A stretch of DNA of 64,000 nt from Bradyrhizobium lupini (GTDB taxonomy: Bacteria; Pseudomonadota; Alphaproteobacteria; Rhizobiales; Xanthobacteraceae): positions 6,095,001 to 6,159,000 of the forward strand of contig NZ_CP162553.1 in the NCBI RefSeq assembly GCF_040939785.1. The letters are read 5' to 3'. Below the pieces are notes generated by a model, which was given only the letters and a program-made list of their open reading frames with translations, searched no databases and was not told the DNA's origin. Positions 46,627 to 54,949 of the stretch are shown in pieces. The number at the start of each line of letters is the position of its first letter. Position 1 is the stretch's first letter. The translations under genes and the position numbers were made by a program.

Positions 46627-47251
46627 TTACTCTTCGAGAACGCTATCATTTCTGTTCGGTCCCGCGATGGTCTGACGCTCTGCGGTCTGCTGCGGGCGAT
46701 AGCGCGACTCGCGCTGAACCGGGCGTTCGGATGGATTTCGACCGATCTTAGCTTGGAGCTCGATCAGATCGGTGAACACGTCCTCCTGGCGGCGCAGCTC
46801 GTCGGCGATCATCGGCGGCTGGCTCGCGATCGTCGAAACGACGGTGACCCGGACGCCACGGCGCTGCACCGCCTCGACCAGGGGCCGGAAGTCTCCGTCA
46901 CCGGAGACCAGCACCATCTCCTCAATATGCGCGGCGAGCTCCATGGCGTTGACAGCGAGCTCGATGTTCATGTTGCCCTTGAGCTGCGCCGGCCGCCAGC
47001 GTCGATGAACTCCTTGGTCGGCTTGGTCACGACGGTGTAGCCGTTATAGCGAAGCCAGTCGATCAGCGGACGGATCGAGGAGAACTCTTGGTCCTCGATA
47101 ACCGCCGTGTAATAGAACGCGCGCAGAAGCGTACCGCGGCTCTGGAATTCGGTCAGAAGGCGCTTGTAGGCGATATCGAAGCCGAGCTTTTCGCTGTGGC
47201 GTACAGATTTGCTCCGTGGACGAAGAGCGCAATCCTGGTGGAGGCTGACAT
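46627..47251 (-). pseudogene. NYN-domain (LabA/DUF88) protein, two frameshifts and a changed active-site residue
   Basis: From an ATG at 47251 the frames give TRIALFVHGANLYAT, then GFDIAYKRLLTEFQSRGTLL and EFSSIRPLIDWLRYNGYTVV, then NIELAVNAMELAAHIEEMVL and VSGDGDFRPLVEAVQRRGVR, covering a whole NYN protein. Single-base losses lie near 47191 and 46986. NYN proteins normally have Asp in the DGANL motif; here it is His (HGANL), so nuclease activity would be doubtful even if the frame were restored. Later Asp residues (SGDGDF) remain. Confidence 0.75.
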
Positions 47252-47666
47252 GATAGTCTCTAGCCGCACAGTGCCGCGCTGCGGGTCCGTGCAAGTGAAC
47301 CCGCCAATGAAGTGGGAGCTGGCGCGTGTGCGCCAGCGAAGGCGCGATCGCGATCTCTGGTTGGGCGAACAGCCGAGCCGCGGCCAGATACAAGGCGGCC
47401 AGAGCGCTTTTCCTCATTCTGCTCCCGGCTCCGTGGTCTGCTGCGATCGCGGTGCGCGGATGCGTGAAACCGCATGCACAGTCGCAATGCCCTCCCGCGA
47501 TTGTGCCGGGTCGGAGCGCACCGTTGCCTACATAGAAGACCAGGTCGCCAGAGCGCGTGGAGCGAAATCGTGATGCACTCCCGTGATCCGGACCTGCGGT
47601 CCTGAGATGAAAGCTCCGCTGCGCGCAACGAAAAGCGCCATCCCTTAACGAAATGTTCGTACCCAC
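47252..47666. other. intergenic stretch, no supported gene
   Basis: Both strands show short signal-peptide-like frames (minus: RKSALAALYLAAARLFAQ; plus: ARALFLILLPAPWSAAIAV) that mirror each other, and neither has a good start site. I do not call a gene here. Confidence 0.4.
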
Positions 47667-47714
47667 TGAGAGCTTCAATTGTGCGGGACATCCTTAGCAT
47701 TTAGATCCGATGGG
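47667..47714 (-). repeat. 48-bp near-copy of the c-type cytochrome gene's 3' end
   Basis: Forty-four of 48 bases match 9377-9424, the last codons and stop region of the cytochrome gene (encoding a DVPHN end in both). Nothing more of that gene is present. It marks a recombination or insertion junction immediately before the TetR gene. Confidence 0.7.
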
Positions 47715-47729
47715 AACGTCCTGCTTAGC

Positions 47730-48468
47730 GTGAAGGCCAAACGGAGCAAACCCGCTGCCAAGCCACGGCCTTCCAAGGCACGCCCTTCCAAGGCACGCCC
47801 TTCAAGGAGTCGCGCCGGTCGCACTGGGCGGCCGCCGCGAGAGCTCGCCGGGGAAGTAGAGAACCGCGTCCTGGATGCAGCGCGTGAGGTCTTCCTGGAA
47901 AACGGCCTGGCCGGCGACAACGGTCGACGAAATGGCCGCTCGCGGCCGGGCGGGCAAGCGGACGATCTATGCCCGATTTCCGAGCAAGCAGGCGCTCTTT
48001 ACGGCCGTCGTCATGCGCAACGTGGCGGCCAACGTCGCGAGGTTTCAGACGCATGTGCCAAGCGGGGCAAACATCCAGGAGCGTCTTGCAAGCGTCGGCG
48101 CGGCCATCCTGCACTGGGCTTTGGCAAGTGATACTGTTGAATTGATGCGCCTCGGTATCTCGGAGGCGCGACACTTTCCGGATCTGGCGAGCCGTGTCCA
48201 TCGAATGGCGAGAGACCGGGGCACAGAAGCGGTGGCAAAGCTGTTGACTGAGGTAGCAGGGGAGGACGAACTCGGCACCGCGCCGGCGTTCGCTCCCGAA
48301 CGCCTCCCGACCACAACCCGGTTCTTCCTCCATTTGGCGCTACTGCCCCTGCTGATGCGGGCGCTGTCCGGAGAGAAAGCCAAGACGCTGCAGCACGAGG
48401 TCGGGCCACATGTTGCGCGCAGCGTCTCATTCTTTCTCGCCGCGTGTCGGGTGGTGGTGGTGGACTGA
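47730..48468 (+). CDS. TetR family regulator (apparent frameshift)
   Basis: A GTG at 47730 opens a basic N-terminal tail with PSKAR repeats (15-bp units at 47769-47798 plus a partial third), then RTGRPPRELAGEVENRVLDA and REVFLENGLA, the first helices of a TetR helix-turn-helix. At 47911-47920 the frame shifts (two bases lost or one gained); it continues TTVDEMAARGRAGKRTIYAR with the recognition helix, FPSKQALFTAVVMR, and a C-terminal ligand domain to 48468. Restored length is about 245 aa. Its target is unknown; 48469-48911 downstream has no recognisable gene. Confidence 0.75.
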
Positions 48469-48911
48469 GTTTCTACCGATCGGCTCGGCGCTCCCAGCGG
48501 CGAAGCCACCGCTTAACTCCGAGAGATCAGCCGCGTCGCGCGGAGTTAGGGTGCGGGAGCCATCTCGAAGCGGCGGGCTGGCGCGTCACGAGGCGTGACC
48601 TCGAGCGAGACAAGCTAAAGTACTCCATTTCGCTGGAAGACCATTTGGGCGCGCGTCGTGAGATTGCCACATCAGAGATAGCGAACGGAACGTCAGGTGG
48701 TGTTGGCCTGCAGGCGTGCATCGAGGATGGCAACTCAATGGATTAGGACAGGTCCGGTCGGCGGTGCCGCGGGGGACGATTCTGAGCGCCCCGTTCGATC
48801 TGCACGCTGAGCTGAAGCCGGACACCCGTCGAGCGCTGAGATTTACGACGTTCCGGGTGCATCCGCCCAAATCGCTTTGGAGGCGCGCACGTAGCCAAGG
48901 CGAGGAAGGGT

Positions 48912-49310
48912 ATGCCCAATAGAAGGGTTGCCAAACACCAAGGCCAACTCGACCGCATCTCAGACGACATGTCCAGGAACGACCGCGAGGCCTGGATCTT
49001 CGGGCGCAAGTCGATCTTCAAGTACATCCTGTATTTTCTAGAAATCGCCGCCTTGGGTTTGGGTATCTTCCACCTGACGCATGGCCTCGCACTGCAAGCC
49101 GCCGCCGCGTGGTTCGGTATCGAATTGATGCTGATTATCATCCACTTCTTCGCATCGGCGCACGAGAAGCAGCTGCACAACAATCATGAAGAGCGTGTGC
49201 GAGAGCTGCGCGACGAGCTCTGGTTTAAGAGGAGGATATGTACGGTACCGATCGAGGCGTTCAATTTACGCGTTCGTCGTTCGTGCTGGCGAGTACGGCG
49301 TGGTCACTGA
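48912..49310 (+). CDS. small hypothetical membrane protein
   Basis: The start MPNRRVAKHQGQLDRISDDM has GAGGAAGGGT upstream. Two probable membrane helices (IFKYILYFLEIAALGLGIF and LQAAAAWFGIELMLIIIHFF) are followed by a charged helix (EERVRELRDELWFKRR). The last 20 residues look less protein-like, so the end may be altered. No family recognised. Confidence 0.5.
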   Translation: MPNRRVAKHQGQLDRISDDMSRNDREAWIFGRKSIFKYILYFLEIAALGLGIFHLTHGLALQAAAAWFGIELMLIIIHFFASAHEKQLHNNHEERVRELRDELWFKRRICTVPIEAFNLRVRRSCWRVRRGH

Positions 49311-49617
49311 ACACACCCCGGACGTAAGCACGGGCACTCGCAGATCTGGGAGCATGGCCGCACTCCGTACGGGCAGCGTGTTGGCCAGAATCCATATCGA
49401 ACTCAACCGAAGTCCGCCACTAAGGCTAACCTCTTGATGGGGCCATTTCTGTCGCGGCGCGTCTCGCCGTAAAAGCCGTTCGCTTCCGTGCTTTGCATGT
49501 GCAGCTCGCGCCCCCTGGGGCCCCCACGGTCCGCTTTGCTCCGCTTGATCGCCGAGATCGAGGGCGGCCATCGAGGCCGCCATTGGGGCGGGCTCGGAAA
49601 TCGATAAGGAGCTTTCC

Positions 49618-49827
49618 ATGACCAATCAAGCCTCTTCATTCCGCCCGACGCGCCGCATCTATGCCGTCACCAAGAACGGCGATAAAAAGATCTGGCGATC
49701 GATAGGTGCCTTGTGGCCGCACCGCGACGGGAAGGGTTTTAATCACAAGCTCGACTGCCTTCCGCTCAATGACGCCGAGATCGTGGTCCGCCAAATCGAC
49801 GATGAGGCGGAGGAGGGCGCCCGTTAG
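49618..49827 (+). CDS. small conserved-type hypothetical protein, 69 aa
   Basis: A strong AAGGAG site precedes the ATG. The sequence (RPTRRIYAVTKNGDKKIWRS, IGALWPHRDGKGFNHKLDCL, PLNDAEIVVRQ) reads like a single small beta-rich domain and resembles short proteins found repeatedly in bradyrhizobial accessory DNA. No signal peptide. Function unknown. The 307 bp before it hold nothing recognised. Confidence 0.65.
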   Translation: MTNQASSFRPTRRIYAVTKNGDKKIWRSIGALWPHRDGKGFNHKLDCLPLNDAEIVVRQIDDEAEEGAR

Positions 49828-50074
49828 CGCCCACTTCAGGTAGGCAAATCTTTGGTGGTTGACGCTCGCGCTGGCGCCCGCAAGAGGCATCCCTCTGCCA
49901 TTCCTCGGCGACAAGAACCGTTTGCCGCGTTGGAGACCAAGCGACCAAGAAGCAGATGTGATTGGGCTTTTAAGGCAGCTTAGATGATGAACTTGGGCCG
50001 CACCTCCGTGTCGGGTCTCGCAATTGCCGAGCGGCGCTTGCGGGCCATGAACGGACTCTTGCGATGAGATAGCT

Positions 50075-50446
50075 CTATTCAATCACCTCGTCAGCGCGAA
50101 TGAGTAGTGGGGACGGCACTGTTAAGCCGAGCGCCTTGGCCGTCTTCATGTTGATCACCAATTCGAATTTGGTCGGCTGCTCGACCGACAACTCGGGAGG
50201 CTTGATGCCTTTGAGGATCTTATCGACGTAGCTGCCAGCACGACGCAATAGATCGAATATATCAGGGCCGTAGACGACCAAGCCGCCATCCGCGAATTGT
50301 CGGAAGAAATGCATTGCGGGCAGATGATGTTTCGCCGCGAGCGCGATAACTCTTGGGGCTTGGCGAATGATCAGAACATCGCCCAAAACAATCATTGCAT
50401 CGGCGTGCTGGGCGGCGGCCGAAGCAAAGGCGATATCAAGTTCCTC
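50075..50446 (-). pseudogene. ABC transporter substrate-binding protein (ABC_sub_bind type), C-terminal fragment
   Basis: The frame reads LDIAFASAAAQHADAMIVLG, FFRQFADGGLVVYGPDIFDL, RRAGSYVDKILKGIKPPELS, and ends PSPLLIRADEVIE, the usual end of this bradyrhizobial family. Upstream it joins a SRAP fragment in another frame, so the signal peptide and first ~200 residues are gone. Confidence 0.75.
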
Positions 50447-50499
50447 GTCCGTGGTCGCTCAACTATCGGCAGAGCCACGCCCAGCTTCCGCGCTGCGCT

Positions 50500-50817
50500 T
50501 GGTTCGGCGTAGTCGTCACGAAAGACAAGGTGAGGTCCGGGGATCGGCTTGGACTTCGTGCCGCGATCACCGTTGAACGTCGTCCAGATACCAGCGAAGG
50601 CGAACAGGGGCCGGTCATCATTGAGCGCGATCCACACCACGTCCTTTTTCTTCGTCTCCGGGTGCGGCTCCGGCGCCTACTCGGCGAAGCTGTTGGCCGG
50701 CACCAAGCATCCGTACTGGGGCTTCAGCCAGCCGCGCCAGTGCGGCGATAACGTATTGCGGATGTTGGTGACAGGCGGCCCGCCGGTCCGGGGCGGTGGC
50801 GGCATGCCCCAATACAT
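50500..50817 (-). pseudogene. SOS response-associated peptidase (SRAP/YedK), middle fragment
   Basis: The frame reads MYWGMPPPPRTGGPPVTNIR, PHWRGWLKPQYGCLVPANSF, AE then an in-frame TAG, then KKKDVVWIALNDDRPLFAFA and GDRGTKSKPIPGPHL. These are core SRAP segments, but the catalytic Cys2 start lies elsewhere and the end is frameshifted into an ABC_sub_bind fragment. SRAP proteins normally crosslink to abasic sites in single-stranded DNA. Confidence 0.75.
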
Positions 50818-50820
50818 CAG

Positions 50821-50979
50821 TTATCGCCCCTCGGTAGCTTCGCGAACGGCCCGACGGAGCTTGACTTCGATGCACCGAGCGCAGATCAGTTCGCCGTCAC
50901 CGGCTGGCGGCGCAAGAACGGTTAGCTCTTCAGGTGCGAACTTTTCTTCGCAGTGATCACAGCGGGGGATTTCAAGCAT
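50821..50979 (-). CDS. zinc-ribbon microprotein (52 aa)
   Basis: The open frame is [20 protein letters not shown] and onward, with two CxxC pairs (CDHC and CARC) about 24 residues apart and a basic C-terminal helix ([16 protein letters not shown]). This spacing fits a single zinc ribbon. It ends 4 bp before the SRAP fragment's start, so it once headed that operon. DNA or RNA binding is only a guess. Confidence 0.55.
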   Translation of the reverse strand: MLEIPRCDHCEEKFAPEELTVLAPPAGDGELICARCIEVKLRRAVREATEGR

Positions 50980-51068
50980 CCCCGCATTTGCTCACGCAGT
51001 TGTGGCCGAAATCAGCAGCGTCTTCACCGGACCGCTCGCAAGAGCTTGATCAATACCCACGGCTGAGC

Positions 51069-51410
51069 TTGCACAAAAATTCGTTCCCAATCCGGAACGC
51101 CGCTGAAGAAATCCCGGACGTTGCAGATTTACAACCCGCGCTGCCATTCGAGATACTAAGCTCGTCATTCTTAGTTCTATATGATCAGCGGGGGCGCAAG
51201 GTGTTTGATGTCTATCGCAATGACAAGCGCGACTTGCTCGTTCTAAGTACGGGCTCTCCCGTACCCGTGCTTTACTCTGCACATAAGTGGCGCAAGAGCA
51301 GGAAACGAGTTCTCAAGGTCAGCCACGAAATCAAGTCAGCCGTTCAGGCACAAGGGTATTACGTCCGCAGACTGCGGGTCACCAAGGACCGGATGATCGA
51401 AGTCGAGTAG
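51069..51410 (+). CDS. hypothetical protein, start uncertain
   Basis: The frame stays open from 50934, but composition is protein-like only in the second half: [40 protein letters not shown] and [21 protein letters not shown] at 51069 is a possible start; no good ribosome site was found. No family recognised; basic and probably cytoplasmic. It could be the surviving end of a longer gene. Confidence 0.4.
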   Translation: MHKNSFPIRNAAEEIPDVADLQPALPFEILSSSFLVLYDQRGRKVFDVYRNDKRDLLVLSTGSPVPVLYSAHKWRKSRKRVLKVSHEIKSAVQAQGYYVRRLRVTKDRMIEVE

Positions 51411-51431
51411 ATCGCCGGCCGGTGTTCTCGT

Positions 51432-51535
51432 TTGCGCAATCTCTGTTCGATCACCAGCAACCAAGCCGCCATTATCGCGCTGTTCCGCGTCGTCAACCGC
51501 TATGTCGGCAACCTCGCACCGATGCCGGGTGTTTC
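51432..51535 (+). pseudogene. SRAP N-terminal fragment
   Basis: The sequence encodes LCSITSNQAAIIALFRVVNR and YVGNLAPMPGV, the SRAP N-terminus; the initiator Met-Cys is replaced by MRNLC-like codons. It is on the opposite strand to the middle fragment at 50500, implying an inversion or separate copies. It breaks off into unrelated sequence. Confidence 0.65.
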
Positions 51536-51727
51536 AGAACTTTCGCGTTTTTCGGAGGATGTAGGGTGCGAGATGGTCTGCGGGTGGGCATGCCACCCAG
51601 CACGGGCAGGCCGCCCTTACGTCTCAACGGAACTCCACGAGCGGGCACGTACGAGATTTTGGCTTGTTCCATTGAACCTTTAAGCGAACTGTCTGACGAA
51701 CCTTCAATCGGAAACCGGAGGTTTCCC

Positions 51728-51904
51728 ATGAAGCATCTGATCTCATCTGCATTCGCGGCCGTTGCCTTCCTCATTGTTGCAACCACTATGCTGTGGTCTT
51801 ACACACCTTCGATTGAGCGCCATGTCACCCGTACAGCCATAGGTCATTGCAAGAATTTCCACAGCTTGGCCGGGACAAAAGCGTCCGAACTATTGCCTTA
51901 CTAA
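51728..51904 (+). CDS. small membrane-anchored or secreted peptide (58 aa)
   Basis: GGAGG lies before the ATG. The N-terminus MKHLISSAFAAVAFLIVATT is a signal peptide or anchor; the rest (SYTPSIERHVTRTAIGHCKN, FHSLAGTKASELLPY) is short and polar with one Cys. The ERHVTR motif recalls the ERHVTRE of the secreted protein at 42873, which may be a distant link. Function unknown. Confidence 0.6.
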   Translation: MKHLISSAFAAVAFLIVATTMLWSYTPSIERHVTRTAIGHCKNFHSLAGTKASELLPY

Positions 51905-51952
51905 GCGGCGGTAATCCGTGGAGACGATGTTGACCTGCAGGTGCTGGATGCG

Positions 51953-52058
51953 CACCCCCACATGGGAGTAGGCGAAGGCGCTGCAATGGCCCGTTGCCGG
52001 ATGATGTGCTCAAGATCGTTATGCGTGGGGCCGAGAAAGAAGGTAATCGGGCGGCTTG
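51953..52058 (+). pseudogene. SRAP C-terminal fragment (first copy)
   Basis: Frames give MRTPTWE, a stop, AKALQWP, then PDDVLKIVMRGAEKEGNRAA and a stop, matching the usual SRAP ending. A nonsense codon and a frameshift are present. Confidence 0.6.
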
Positions 52059-52080
52059 AACCGCGTACTGCTTTGGCAGC

Positions 52081-52299
52081 TTAGCTCGTAGCCGCCTCAT
52101 CCAACCGCGCCAGCCCAGCCTCGATCACGATGATATCTTCCTCGATCTGCTGGACGGTTGCCCGAACATCAAAATCTGTACGTGCCTTTAGGTCCACGGC
52201 CAGCTTCCGGCGCTGCATGCGCAGATCATCCAGAGCCCTCCGATTGTTCAAGCGAACGTAACCGTCCACAATCAGCTCGATTGCGTTTGGCATTCCCAT
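52081..52299 (-). CDS. small helical hypothetical protein (72 aa)
   Basis: The sequence MGMPNAIELIVDGYVRLNNR, RALDDLRMQRRKLAVDLKAR and TVQQIEEDIIVIEAGLARLD predicts two amphipathic helices, a possible coiled coil. A GGGG-rich site precedes the start (MGMPN or MPN). Similar small proteins occur in bradyrhizobia. No known function. Confidence 0.6.
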   Translation of the reverse strand: MGMPNAIELIVDGYVRLNNRRALDDLRMQRRKLAVDLKARTDFDVRATVQQIEEDIIVIEAGLARLDEAATS

Positions 52300-52331
52300 C
52301 CCCCTGTCGTGATCGACCGATACCGAACCGC

Positions 52332-52532
52332 TTAACTAGCGACACCCTTCAAAACGGCATCTCGTCGCAAGGCGTCTCCAGCAACCGTCAAATGCGACCC
52401 TATGGCCAACCCGAGGCGAGCCAACGTCAGGAGGGCAAGCGGCTCACACAGTTCAATGGAAAGACCGGCTCCCAATATCGCAATTGCGCGTTGTTCATCC
52501 CTATCGAGATCGGCCCATGAGATGCCGTCCAT
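52332..52532 (-). CDS. small hypothetical protein (66 aa)
   Basis: From MDGISWADLDRDEQRAIAIL at 52532 the protein is a compact helical domain (ELCEPLALLTLARLGLAIGS, LTVAGDALRRDAVLKGVAS) reminiscent of a winged-helix without clear DNA-binding features. The upstream MRRRRI extension is less likely. No signal peptide. Function unknown. Confidence 0.6.
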   Translation of the reverse strand: MDGISWADLDRDEQRAIAILGAGLSIELCEPLALLTLARLGLAIGSHLTVAGDALRRDAVLKGVAS

Positions 52533-52558
52533 GATGCGTCTCCGTCGCAAAGAACTAT

Positions 52559-52693
52559 CTAAAATCCAAACGCATGACGAATTTGCCGCAGCATAGCCAT
52601 CGCCGCGTCGGTGTACCGACCGTGGGTTAGGTATTGATCGATCTGCGCTGTACTGATCAGCGCCACAACTGCCACCATGAAGCCCTTAAACAT
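52559..52693 (-). CDS. very small membrane protein (44 aa)
   Basis: AGGAGAGG precedes the ATG at 52693. MFKGFMVAVVALISTAQIDQ gives one short hydrophobic helix; the tail YLTHGRYTDAAMAMLRQIRH plus AFGF is amphipathic and basic. Similar tiny proteins are often overlooked in rhizobial genomes. Function unknown. Confidence 0.6.
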   Translation of the reverse strand: MFKGFMVAVVALISTAQIDQYLTHGRYTDAAMAMLRQIRHAFGF

Positions 52694-52825
52694 TGGGCCT
52701 CTCCTACAAGAGACCGCCAACCGGGCGTGTCGAAGTATTGAACCGTTCTCGGAATGCGCTGCTGTATGTGACGACCTAATACAGCAAATGGTGACAGTCA
52801 CTAGTAACCAGTTCCTTAACGGCGC

Positions 52826-52933
52826 GATGTCTGGATGGGAGCGCCATGGAAAGAGGCGAAGGCATTGCAACGGCCTTTGCGAGATGATGCGCTCAACTCG
52901 TGATCGTGGCGATGAAGGAAAGATCGAGCGATA
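52826..52933 (+). pseudogene. SRAP C-terminal fragment (second copy)
   Basis: The frame reads VWMGAPWKEAKALQRPLRDD, matching the SRAP segment that precedes its C-terminus, then is lost. This is a different copy from 51953, so at least two SRAP genes have decayed here. Confidence 0.6.
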
Positions 52934-52985
52934 GTACGAGGGTCTGAACACTTGCCCCGGTGTCCTCCGCCCCCATATCCGACGT

Positions 52986-53246
52986 ATGCAGCTCACCGAA
53001 ATCCAAGACCAAGCAATCCAAGCCCGCATAGCTCTAATCGTCGGCGCAAGGACGTTCGACCGTCTGTTCGCAGGCGTGCGGTTCGATGAAGTCGATGGGG
53101 ACATCCTGTTCGTCTACGCCAAGGACGAGGACACCGCCGCCAAGATCGAAGATGAATTCGCGCTGCACATATCGATCATTGCCTCAAAGATATTGGAGCG
53201 CGAGATCAACATCGTGATGGTATTGCCGAGACAGCTCGTCAGTTGA
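52986..53246 (+). CDS. stand-alone DnaA N-terminal-domain-like small protein (86 aa)
   Basis: The protein reads IQARIALIVGARTFDRLFAG, VRFDEVDGDILFVYAKDEDT and AAKIEDEFALHISIIASKIL, then INIVMVLPRQLVS. The helix-strand-helix order and the FxxxFxxVxFxEVDGD pattern resemble domain I of DnaA, which binds DnaB and regulators. No AAA+ or DNA-binding domain follows. The upstream ribosome site is poor. It could be a modulator of replication initiation or a remnant; the fold assignment is by eye. Confidence 0.5.
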   Translation: MQLTEIQDQAIQARIALIVGARTFDRLFAGVRFDEVDGDILFVYAKDEDTAAKIEDEFALHISIIASKILEREINIVMVLPRQLVS

Positions 53247-53501
53247 GCTTGCGAGTGAGACCGGGGGAGCGGCGGTGGCGTGCCGATGTCCGATCTTTTG
53301 CGAAAGCCGGTCTCGCGCGCCAGGCAGCGGTTGGTGTTGACGAGGTTGCCTGAGCGTTCAACGGCCCTCACGCAGCGCGCGATCACACGCGAACAAAGTA
53401 GATTGTGGCGACGCATTTCGACCCAATGGGCAGAGGGGCCATTAAGGCTTCCTTGACCAAGTTGTTCATATAACGAGGCATATTATTCCTCCGAGGAGCC
53501 G

Positions 53502-54527
53502 ATGAAGGTCTGGGTCAGCCTGGCTTTGCTTGCGGTGCTTGTGCCGCTGGGGCTGCGCTTTGGCTCGACGGTGGCGGAGGAATCAAAGGAGGCGGCAGAG
53601 ATCCGCGCCAAGTACAGTCGGCCGGCGGCGATTCCTTTCCCGGACCGCAATCCCTACTCGGCACCAAAAGCGGCTCTCGGGAAGATGTTGTTCTTCGATC
53701 CGTTGCTCTCGAGGTCCGGTACCATTTCCTGTGCGACTTGCCACAATCCGTCGCTGTCGTGGGGAGATGGCCTTGCGCGTGCGGTCGGGGAGGATCCGAA
53801 AGGCCTGCCGCTTCGTTCGCCCACTCTGATCGATGTGGCGTTCACCCAGCCGTTGGGCTGGGACGGGAAGTTCAGGGATATCGAATCCGTCACGTTTGGT
53901 CCGATCACGGGTCGGGCAAACATGAATCTGACAGAATCGGAGTTGATTGACCGTCTGTCCACCAGCTCGGCCTATGTCGATGCCTTCGCAAGCGCCTACG
54001 GGGATAGTGCGATCACCCGGCCCAGGATCGAAGCTGCCTTGGCGACCTTTGAACGCACCATTGTCGCGGAGGAGTCCCCGTTCGACCGCTGGATCGCTGG
54101 GGATGAAACCGCGATCAGCGCGGCGGCCAAACGCGGCTTTGCGCTCTTCAACGGCAAAGCGCGTTGCTCAGACTGCCACAGTGGGCCATCTTTTACCGAT
54201 GGATCGTTTCAGGATATCGGCACGGCTAAAGACGGTGATATTGGCCGCGGCCGGCTGTTTCCGACGTCACAAAAGCTCCGATACGCATTCAAGACGCCGA
54301 CATTGCGCAACGTTGCGCAGCGTGCGCCCTACATGCATGATGGATCGGTCGCAACGCTAGAAGAGGTCATCGAACTCTATGACCAGGGTGGGATTGACCG
54401 TGCAAGCCGGTCCCCTTCGATAAAACCTTTATCTTTGGCAGCAGAGGAAAAGACCGAGCTAGTCGCCTTTCTTCAAACGCTAACTGCGTCGTGCCAGGCC
54501 ACGCCTTTTCACAACTTGTCGCGCTGA
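53502..54527 (+). CDS. di-heme cytochrome c peroxidase (CcpA/MauG family)
   Basis: The 341-aa protein has GAGGAG before the ATG and a signal peptide (VSLALLAVLVPLGLRFGSTV). Two heme motifs are present: CATCH near residue 78 and CSDCH near residue 224. The conserved TPTLRNVAQRAPYMHDGSVA segment near the C-terminus is family-typical. It works in the periplasm, reducing H2O2 with electrons from a small cytochrome or cupredoxin, or modifying a partner protein in the MauG sense. A cupredoxin gene lies at 56016. Confidence 0.9.
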   Translation: MKVWVSLALLAVLVPLGLRFGSTVAEESKEAAEIRAKYSRPAAIPFPDRNPYSAPKAALGKMLFFDPLLSRSGTISCATCHNPSLSWGDGLARAVGEDPKGLPLRSPTLIDVAFTQPLGWDGKFRDIESVTFGPITGRANMNLTESELIDRLSTSSAYVDAFASAYGDSAITRPRIEAALATFERTIVAEESPFDRWIAGDETAISAAAKRGFALFNGKARCSDCHSGPSFTDGSFQDIGTAKDGDIGRGRLFPTSQKLRYAFKTPTLRNVAQRAPYMHDGSVATLEEVIELYDQGGIDRASRSPSIKPLSLAAEEKTELVAFLQTLTASCQATPFHNLSR

Positions 54528-54559
54528 CGAACTACCGCCATCGGGTCGTCGATATGAAG

Positions 54560-54721
54560 TTAGTGAACGTGCGGCAATGCCGACCCCAGCAGGCCAAAGC
54601 CGAGGATAACAAGCGCGCCTGCCCAAGCCTCCACGGTCTCAGTTCGCGTAGCGTAGCGCTTTGCTCCGCGGACCAGCACCGAGCCTACCGCCACACGCGC
54701 CGCACCTAACGCTTCCAACAT
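54560..54721 (-). CDS. small membrane protein (53 aa)
   Basis: The open frame starts MLEALGAARVAVGSVLVRGA and ends with a hydrophobic helix (WAGALVILGFGLLGSALPHV). A GGAG site lies about 9 bp before the ATG. It is convergent with the peroxidase gene. No family recognised. Confidence 0.45.
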   Translation of the reverse strand: MLEALGAARVAVGSVLVRGAKRYATRTETVEAWAGALVILGFGLLGSALPHVH

Positions 54722-54949
54722 GGATTGCTCCAACTATCCCGTTTTGTCTGACGTTCAGTACGACAGCCGGATTGAAGGCTCGTCCTCGAAATCTATCAAA
54801 TTTGAAAGGACTTGCGGCGGCGCCCGCCCAAATCGGCCCCATTAACCACCCGTCAATCACCGGCTGTGCGGACGGTACAAACCCCAAAATTTATGCTAAG
54901 GTGAATAGATCGTTAAGCCGTGCCTTCCACGACGGGCGGATTTCTTAAA

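Noticed and set aside
47088..47678. Signal-peptide-like frames on both strands
   Set aside because: Mirror-image hydrophobic stretches on opposite strands; neither has a plausible start or conserved-looking mature part.
47769..47813. Short tandem repeats considered as a CRISPR-like or regulatory array
   Set aside because: They are 15-bp in-frame codon repeats (PSKAR) in the basic tail of the TetR gene; no spacers.
53114..53416. A 100-aa minus-strand frame overlapping the DnaA-domain-like gene
   Set aside because: Shadow of the opposite-strand gene with no ribosome site or domain.
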